This document shows positions 59,138 to 64,000 of a stretch of DNA of 64,000 bases, piece after piece (positions within the stretch are counted from its first letter, which is position 1; every line of letters starts with the position of its first letter). Origin of the DNA: Vibrio maritimus. Lineage in GTDB: Bacteria > Pseudomonadota > Gammaproteobacteria > Enterobacterales > Vibrionaceae. Below the pieces are notes generated by a model. That model was not told where the DNA came from. It was given only the letters and a program-made list of their open reading frames with translations, and did no database searches. The position numbers and the translations under genes were made by a program. Location: positions 868,001-932,000 of the forward strand of contig NZ_CP090438.1 of the NCBI RefSeq assembly GCF_021441885.1, read 5' to 3'.

Positions 59138-60187
59138 GTGACTGATTTATTAAGCCAAGACGAGATTGATGCGCTACTGCATGGGGTCGATGACGTCGAT
59201 GAGGTAGAGGACGAGCTGGATCAAGATCCCGCAGATGTGGTCCATTTTGACTTCTCGTCACAAGACCGCATCGTCCGTGGTCGTATGCCAACGCTCGAAC
59301 TTATCAACGAGCGCTTTGCCCGCCACATGCGTATCAGCCTGTTCAACATGCTGAGAAAAACCGCCGAAGTATCGATCAACGGCGTTCAGATGATGAAATT
59401 TGGTGAATACCAAAACACCTTGTACGTGCCAACAAGTCTCAACATGGTGAGGTTTCGTCCATTGAAAGGGACGGCGCTTATCACTATGGAAGCGCGCTTG
59501 GTGTTTATCTTAGTGGAGAACTTCTTCGGTGGTGACGGACGTTTTCATGCCAAGATTGAAGGCCGCGAGTTTACACCAACAGAGCGACGTATCATTCAGC
59601 TACTAATGAAGACGGTGTTTGAAGACTACAAAGAAGCCTGGTCTCCAGTGATGGGGGTTGAGTTTGAGTACCTAGATTCAGAAGTTAACCCAAGTATGGC
59701 AAACATTGTTAGCCCAACCGAAGTGATCGTAGTGAGCTCATTCCATATCGAAGTGGATGGCGGTGGTGGTGACTTCCACGTTGTGATGCCGTACTCCATG
59801 GTTGAACCTATTCGTGAGCTTCTTGATGCGGGTGTTCAATCTGACAAGATGGAAACGGACGTTCGTTGGAGTAGTGCGCTTCGTGAAGAGATCATGGACG
59901 TGCCGGTTAACTTTCGCGTCAACTTGCTTGAAAAAGACGTGTCACTGCGTGATTTGATGGAGCTGCAAGCGGGCGACATCATTCCTATCGAGATGCCAGA
60001 AAATGCCACTATGTTCGTTGAAGACCTTCCGACCTTCCGAGTGAAGATGGGACGTTCAGGCGAGAAGATGGCAGTACAAGTATCAGAAAAAATTAGACGT
60101 CCAGATGTAGTTAAAACCGACCTGGCCTTCTTAGGGAAGGACATTATGGCGGAGCTAGAGCATGTGGAAGAAGTCGACGAAGAATAA
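59138..60187 (+). CDS. fliM: flagellar motor switch protein FliM
   Basis: FliM binds CheY-P. It starts at GTG 59138. The CheY-binding segment L-L-S-Q-D-E-I-D-A-L-L-H-G-V lies at residues 3-16, the central domain has N-x-x-M-x-x-F-G and G-G-D-G-R-F, and a C-terminal SpoA domain shows L-M-E-L-Q-A-G-D-I-I-P-I-E. The length is 349 residues. Confidence 0.97.
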   Translation: MTDLLSQDEIDALLHGVDDVDEVEDELDQDPADVVHFDFSSQDRIVRGRMPTLELINERFARHMRISLFNMLRKTAEVSINGVQMMKFGEYQNTLYVPTSLNMVRFRPLKGTALITMEARLVFILVENFFGGDGRFHAKIEGREFTPTERRIIQLLMKTVFEDYKEAWSPVMGVEFEYLDSEVNPSMANIVSPTEVIVVSSFHIEVDGGGGDFHVVMPYSMVEPIRELLDAGVQSDKMETDVRWSSALREEIMDVPVNFRVNLLEKDVSLRDLMELQAGDIIPIEMPENATMFVEDLPTFRVKMGRSGEKMAVQVSEKIRRPDVVKTDLAFLGKDIMAELEHVEEVDEE

Positions 60188-60205
60188 CAGAAGTAGAGAT
60201 AAGCA

Positions 60206-60616
60206 ATGACTATCAGTGATGACCAAAAACTAGCGGACGAATGGGCAGCAGCACTGGGTGAAGACCCAATGGCTCCAGAGATTGATGTCGACGAAGTGCT
60301 TGCGGCACCTCTCGATGAGCTAGAAGATTCGCCAGCACCAATCACCGACGATGAGCGACGTAAACTGGATACCATCATGGATATTCCAGTGACCATTTCT
60401 ATGGAAGTAGGTCGCTCGCAGATTAGTATTCGTAACCTGCTACAGCTTAACCAAGGCTCTGTTGTTGAGCTTGATCGTATCGCAGGTGAATCTCTTGATG
60501 TGATGGTCAACGGTACCTTGATTGCGCACGGCGAAGTGGTTGTGGTCAACGATAAGTTTGGTATTCGTCTCACCGACGTGATTAGCCAGACTGAACGTAT
60601 TAAAAAACTTCGTTAA
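60206..60616 (+). CDS. fliN: flagellar motor switch protein FliN
   Basis: FliN completes the C ring with FliM. The 136 residues have an acidic N-terminal tail (about 1-55) and a SpoA domain with I-P-V-T-I-S-M-E-V-G-R-S-Q-I-S-I-R-N-L-L-Q-L-N-Q-G-S-V-V and N-G-T-L-I-A-H-G-E-V-V-V-V-N-D-K-F-G-I-R. The gene is 18 bases after fliM. Confidence 0.97.
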   Translation: MTISDDQKLADEWAAALGEDPMAPEIDVDEVLAAPLDELEDSPAPITDDERRKLDTIMDIPVTISMEVGRSQISIRNLLQLNQGSVVELDRIAGESLDVMVNGTLIAHGEVVVVNDKFGIRLTDVISQTERIKKLR

Positions 60617-60628
60617 TAGAATACAAGC

Positions 60629-61051
60629 ATGAAACTGAATCGATGTTTGCCGCTCGTCATGGCGGCTGCTCTCTACACAATTCCAAGCGTGGTCAACGCT
60701 GCGGCAGAAGTTACGCCGCAGGGCGGGTCTCCTTTCGATCTCGCTGCGACATTGGGTTCATTGGTACTGGTGATTGTCATTATTCTGGGCTTAGCCTGGG
60801 TATTGAAACGCATGAAGGTGCCATCTTTGGTTAACCAGCAAGGGCTTAAGATTGTTCGCCAAATTCCAGTGGGCACCAAAGAGCGTATTGCGATTGTTCA
60901 AGCCGGTGAAGAGCAGTTTTTAGTCGGCATTACAGCGCAGTCGATTCAACTGATTTCGAAACTAGAACAGCCTCTTGACGAAAGTGAGGTTTCGCAGCCA
61001 GCGTTTGCAAGCCAACTATCTAAAATCATGAAGAAGCAACAAAATGACTAA
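60629..61051 (+). CDS. fliO: flagellar export protein FliO
   Basis: FliO helps FliP assemble in the export gate. The 140-residue protein has a cleavable or anchoring N-terminus (M-K-L-N-R-C-L-P-L-V-M-A-A), a membrane helix at about 33-55 and a basic cytoplasmic domain with Q-I-P-V-G-T-K-E-R-I-A-I-V-Q. Its stop overlaps the start of fliP by eight bases. Confidence 0.93.
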   Translation: MKLNRCLPLVMAAALYTIPSVVNAAAEVTPQGGSPFDLAATLGSLVLVIVIILGLAWVLKRMKVPSLVNQQGLKIVRQIPVGTKERIAIVQAGEEQFLVGITAQSIQLISKLEQPLDESEVSQPAFASQLSKIMKKQQND

Positions 61052-61910
61052 CTGGATTCGACTGTTACTGGTCTGCCTATTCATGGTGATTGCGCCGCTG
61101 AGCAGCGCTGCAGAAGAAGAACTATCAAGTTCAGTTCCAACCAATGCTGCGCCAAGTAGTAGCGTTACCGTGTCTGAAATGCGCAATGACCAGGGTGCTG
61201 CTGGCGTCAGTACATCAAGCGCTTTCGGCACTGGTCCGGGCATTCCTGCGTTTACCATGACAACCAACCCTGATGGTAGTGAAGACTATTCAGTCAACCT
61301 GCAGATTCTCGCGTTAATGACTATGCTGGGCTTTTTGCCCGCAATGGTTATTTTGATGACGTCGTTCACTCGTATCGTGGTGGTGATGTCGATTTTGCGT
61401 CAGGCAATGGGCCTGCAGCAGACACCTTCTAATCAGGTGATCATTGGTATTGCTATCTTCTTGACCTTTTTCATCATGTCTCCAGTTCTTAATCAGGTGA
61501 ATGAGCAAGCGATTCAGCCCTATCTGAACGAGCAGATCAGTGCGAAGCAGGCGTTCGATCAAGCTCAAGGGCCTATGAAAGACTTCATGCTGAAGCAAAC
61601 TCGCGTCAAAGATCTCGAAACCTTTGTCGAGATGTCGGGTTCGACGGCTCAGAACCCTGAAGATGTATCGATGGCGGTGTTGATCCCTGCGTTTATCACG
61701 TCAGAGTTGAAAACCGCATTCCAGATCGGCTTTATGCTGTTCTTGCCTTTTTTGATTATCGACTTGGTCGTCGCGTCGATATTGATGGCGATGGGTATGA
61801 TGATGCTTTCTCCGATGATCGTATCACTACCGTTTAAACTCATGCTGTTCGTGTTAGTTGATGGATGGAACTTGATTTTGTCCACGCTGGCCGGCAGTTT
61901 CGCCTTGTAG
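61044..61910 (+). CDS. fliP: flagellar export gate protein FliP
   Basis: FliP is the main export gate pore subunit. A signal peptide (M-T-N-W-I-R-L-L-L-V-C-L..., cut near S-S-A-A) is followed by four membrane helices; family blocks include V-I-L-M-T-S-F-T-R-I-V-V-V-M-S-I-L-R and G-M-M-M-L-S-P. The length is 288 residues. Confidence 0.96.
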   Translation: MTNWIRLLLVCLFMVIAPLSSAAEEELSSSVPTNAAPSSSVTVSEMRNDQGAAGVSTSSAFGTGPGIPAFTMTTNPDGSEDYSVNLQILALMTMLGFLPAMVILMTSFTRIVVVMSILRQAMGLQQTPSNQVIIGIAIFLTFFIMSPVLNQVNEQAIQPYLNEQISAKQAFDQAQGPMKDFMLKQTRVKDLETFVEMSGSTAQNPEDVSMAVLIPAFITSELKTAFQIGFMLFLPFLIIDLVVASILMAMGMMMLSPMIVSLPFKLMLFVLVDGWNLILSTLAGSFAL

Positions 61911-61923
61911 CTGGAGAAGCGTT

Positions 61924-62193
61924 ATGACTCCAGAGATGTTCGTCGAGCTGTTTAGGGACGCGTTATGGATGGTACTGCTTTTGGTTTGTGCCATCGTAGT
62001 GCCAAGTCTTCTTGTTGGCTTAATCGTTGCAGTTTTCCAAGCGGCAACGTCGATCAACGAACAGACATTGAGCTTCTTACCTAGGCTTATTGTGACTATT
62101 TTGGCATTGATGGCTTTTGCCCATTGGGGAACTCAGATGATGATGGAATTCTTCTATGAGATCATCGAAAGGCTTCCTCAGGTGCTCTGGTAA
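61924..62193 (+). CDS. fliQ: flagellar export gate protein FliQ
   Basis: FliQ is a two-helix subunit of the export gate. The 89 residues begin M-T-P-E-M-F-V-E-L-F-R-D-A and show V-P-S-L-L-V-G-L-I-V-A-V-F-Q-A-A-T-S-I-N-E-Q-T-L-S-F-L, the defining block. It lies 13 bases after fliP, with GGAGAAG before the start. Confidence 0.97.
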   Translation: MTPEMFVELFRDALWMVLLLVCAIVVPSLLVGLIVAVFQAATSINEQTLSFLPRLIVTILALMAFAHWGTQMMMEFFYEIIERLPQVLW

Positions 62194-62198
62194 CGAGC

Positions 62199-62981
62199 AT
62201 GGAATATCCAGCGAGTGATGTACTCGATTGGCTAGCCAACTTCTTTTGGCCATACGTGCGTATCTCCGCCATGCTCATGGTGATGTCAGTCACTGGGGCT
62301 AACTTTGTTTCACCAAGAATTCGTTTGTTCTTGGGGCTCGCGCTCACCCTTGCAGTATCACCATCTATCCCTGCTATCCCACAAACTATCGAGCTTCTCT
62401 CTTTCGAAGGCTTTCTGACGGTTGCTGAGCAAATCTTGATTGGCACGGCGATGGGTATGGTGACCGTTTTCATGGTTCAGACTTTTGTTATGCTCGGTCA
62501 GATCTTGGGTATGCAGTCGAGTTTGGGTTTTGCGTCCATGGTAGACCCTGCCAATGGACAAAATACACCGGTACTCGGCCAGTTATTTTTGTTTCTTACG
62601 ACCATGTTCTTTTTGGCGACGGATGGTCACTTAAAAATGATTCAGCTAGTGGTGATGAGCTTCAAAACCTTGCCCGTTGGCACTGGGCATCTGTCTGCGA
62701 CGGACTTTCGAGAGATGGCAGGCTGGCTAGGAATCATGTTTCAAACCGCGCTTAGTATGGCATTGGCCGGAATCATTGCGCTGCTAACGGTTAACCTATC
62801 GTTTGGTGTGATGACGCGTGCTGCACCTCAACTTAACATCTTCTCACTCGGCTTCGCGTTTGCACTGCTGATTGGTTTGATGATCTGTTGGTACATCATT
62901 GCGGGTTTATACAGTCATTACCAGTTGTACTGGTTAGAAGTGGAAGGTCAGGTGTGTCGCTTGATCGACCTAGTGTGTTAA
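62199..62981 (+). CDS. fliR: flagellar export gate protein FliR
   Basis: FliR completes the export gate with FliP and FliQ. The 260 residues hold about six membrane helices and the FliR blocks F-L-G-L-A-L-T-L-A-V, G-M-Q-S-S-L-G-F-A-S-M-V-D-P-A-N-G and G-V-M-T-R-A-A-P-Q-L-N-I-F. It is five bases after fliQ. Confidence 0.96.
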   Translation: MEYPASDVLDWLANFFWPYVRISAMLMVMSVTGANFVSPRIRLFLGLALTLAVSPSIPAIPQTIELLSFEGFLTVAEQILIGTAMGMVTVFMVQTFVMLGQILGMQSSLGFASMVDPANGQNTPVLGQLFLFLTTMFFLATDGHLKMIQLVVMSFKTLPVGTGHLSATDFREMAGWLGIMFQTALSMALAGIIALLTVNLSFGVMTRAAPQLNIFSLGFAFALLIGLMICWYIIAGLYSHYQLYWLEVEGQVCRLIDLVC

Positions 62982-62994
62982 GGGAGGTCTGACG

Positions 62995-64000
62995 ATGGCA
63001 GAATCAGACGGCCAAGAGCGTACCGAAGACGCCACCCCCCAGCGGCTTAAACAAGCTCGCGAAAAGGGGCAGGTGGCGCGCTCTAAAGAACTGGCTTCAG
63101 TATCGGTACTGATTGTCGGGGCATTATCACTCATGATGTTTGGTGAGGGGCTTGCTCGTGCGCTGTTTGGCTCCATGTCTCGCTTGTTTACCCTGACGCG
63201 GGAAGAAATCTATGACCCCACCAAGTTGTTTGACGTCGTGCTAGGAGCACTGTCGAGCTTGCTGCTGCCACTCGCTATTATTTTGTTTGTGCTATTCGTG
63301 GCCGCTCTTATCGGTGCCGCTGGTGTTGGTGGTATCAGTTTTTCTGCTGAAGCGGCGATGCCAAAGATGTCTAAGATGAATCCGCTCAGTGGCTTAAAGC
63401 GTATGCTCGGCATGCAAAGCTGGGTTGAGCTGATTAAGTCGATACTTAAGGTTGCGTTAGTAGCAGGCATGGCTTTTTATTTGGTAAATGCCTCACGAGC
63501 GGATTTGTTTCAATTGAGTATGGAGGTGTTCCCACAGAATATCTTCCATGCACTCGATATCTTGTTGAACTTCATACTGCTTATCAGCACCACTCTACTC
63601 ATTGTAGTGGCCATCGATATTCCATTTCAGATCTGGCAGCACGCCAACCAGCTAAAAATGACCAAGCAAGAGGTCAAAGACGAGTTTAAAGACACCGAGG
63701 GTAAGCCCGAGGTGAAAGGCCGCATTCGTATGTTGCAGCGCGAGGCAGCACAGCGCCGAATGATGGCAGAGGTACCGCAAGCTGACGTTATTATTACCAA
63801 CCCAGAGCATTTCTCCGTAGCACTGAGATATAAACAAGGACAGGACAAAGCACCGGTCGTGGTTGCTAAAGGTGTCGACCATATGGCGCTGAAAATCCGA
63901 GAAGTAGCGCGTGAACACAACATCTATGTCATTCCTTCGCCGCCGCTTGCTCGTTCGCTATACCATACGACTGAGCTTGAACAAGAGATCCCAGACGGTC
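62995..64000 (+). CDS. flhB: flagellar export switch protein FlhB, 3' end outside the window
   Basis: FlhB switches export from rod/hook to filament proteins after self-cleavage. The ATG at 62995 lies after AGGGAGG; the frame stays open to the window edge (335 codons). The N-terminal signature G-Q-E-R-T-E-D-A-T-P-Q-R-L-K-Q-A-R-E-K-G-Q-V-A-R-S-K-E is complete, and four membrane helices follow. The cleavage site reads N269-P270-E271-H272 where the textbook motif is N-P-T-H; Asn and Pro, the scissile pair, and His are kept. The last residues seen (S-L-Y-H-T-T-E-L-E-Q-E-I-P) belong to the C-terminal domain, so only a short tail is missing. Confidence 0.97.
   Translation, partial: MAESDGQERTEDATPQRLKQAREKGQVARSKELASVSVLIVGALSLMMFGEGLARALFGSMSRLFTLTREEIYDPTKLFDVVLGALSSLLLPLAIILFVLFVAALIGAAGVGGISFSAEAAMPKMSKMNPLSGLKRMLGMQSWVELIKSILKVALVAGMAFYLVNASRADLFQLSMEVFPQNIFHALDILLNFILLISTTLLIVVAIDIPFQIWQHANQLKMTKQEVKDEFKDTEGKPEVKGRIRMLQREAAQRRMMAEVPQADVIITNPEHFSVALRYKQGQDKAPVVVAKGVDHMALKIREVAREHNIYVIPSPPLARSLYHTTELEQEIPDG

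Noticed and set aside
1..64000. CRISPR array, prophage or integron features
   Set aside because: No regularly spaced repeats, integrase, phage structural genes or attC-like repeats were found.

Overview
The window looks like a chromosomal segment from a member of the Vibrionaceae (a Vibrio or close relative). The main evidence is a polar-flagellum locus of the Vibrio type: FlgT/FlgO/FlgP outer-membrane ring proteins, the FlrA-FlrB-FlrC regulatory cascade, several flagellin genes in a row, and FlaG/FlaI. DUF3332 and DUF3087 proteins, common in this family, support it. Species cannot be named from the sequence alone.

Layout. Bases 1-12,640 are an accessory and housekeeping mix: the tail of an amidohydrolase, MgtE, a DUF3332 lipoprotein, small orphan genes, a RAYT-type transposase homologue whose catalytic residues look lost, a duplicated DUF2061 membrane protein behind a Fur-box-like site, a SnoaL-like/HxlR divergent pair, a DmeF-like metal exporter with its MarR regulator and an ordered operator array, DedA, an orphan RodA-like protein, a C45-type acyltransferase/hydrolase and a small outer-membrane barrel. 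Bases 13,010-19,056 hold a compact gene set: LysR regulator, three-part TRAP transporter, VanX-like D-Ala-D-Ala dipeptidase and DadA-like D-amino acid dehydrogenase. Together they read as an uptake and breakdown route for D-alanyl dipeptides or other D-amino acid compounds. A DUF3087 gene, an MFS transporter and a tRNA-Arg(CCT) follow.

From 21,231 to the right edge everything is flagellar or chemotactic: flgT(-), flgOP, flgAMN(-), cheV, cheR, flgBCDE, flgFGHIJ, flgKL, three flagellins, flaG-fliD-flaI-fliS, flrA, flrBC, fliEFGHIJ, fliKLMNOPQR and flhB (cut by the window end). The rod/hook genes and the flagellin/filament/basal-body genes form one continuous block here. Seven GG-N10-GC (or near) sigma-54 sites and three TAAA-N-GCCGATAA-like sigma-28 sites give a readable hierarchy. 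FlrA (RpoN activator) would start flrBC and fliE; FlrC would start flgB, flgF, flgK and the first flagellin; sigma-28 would start flagellins 2 and 3 and flgM, the anti-sigma-28 gene, forming a feedback loop. fliA, flhA, flhF and flhG are not in the window and presumably lie beyond the right edge.

No CRISPR array, prophage or intact insertion sequence was seen. The most interesting items for follow-up are the TRAP/VanX/DadA set, the apparently inactivated RAYT, the three-palindrome operator before the metal exporter, the FliD insertion with duplicated motifs, and the NPEH cleavage motif in FlhB.
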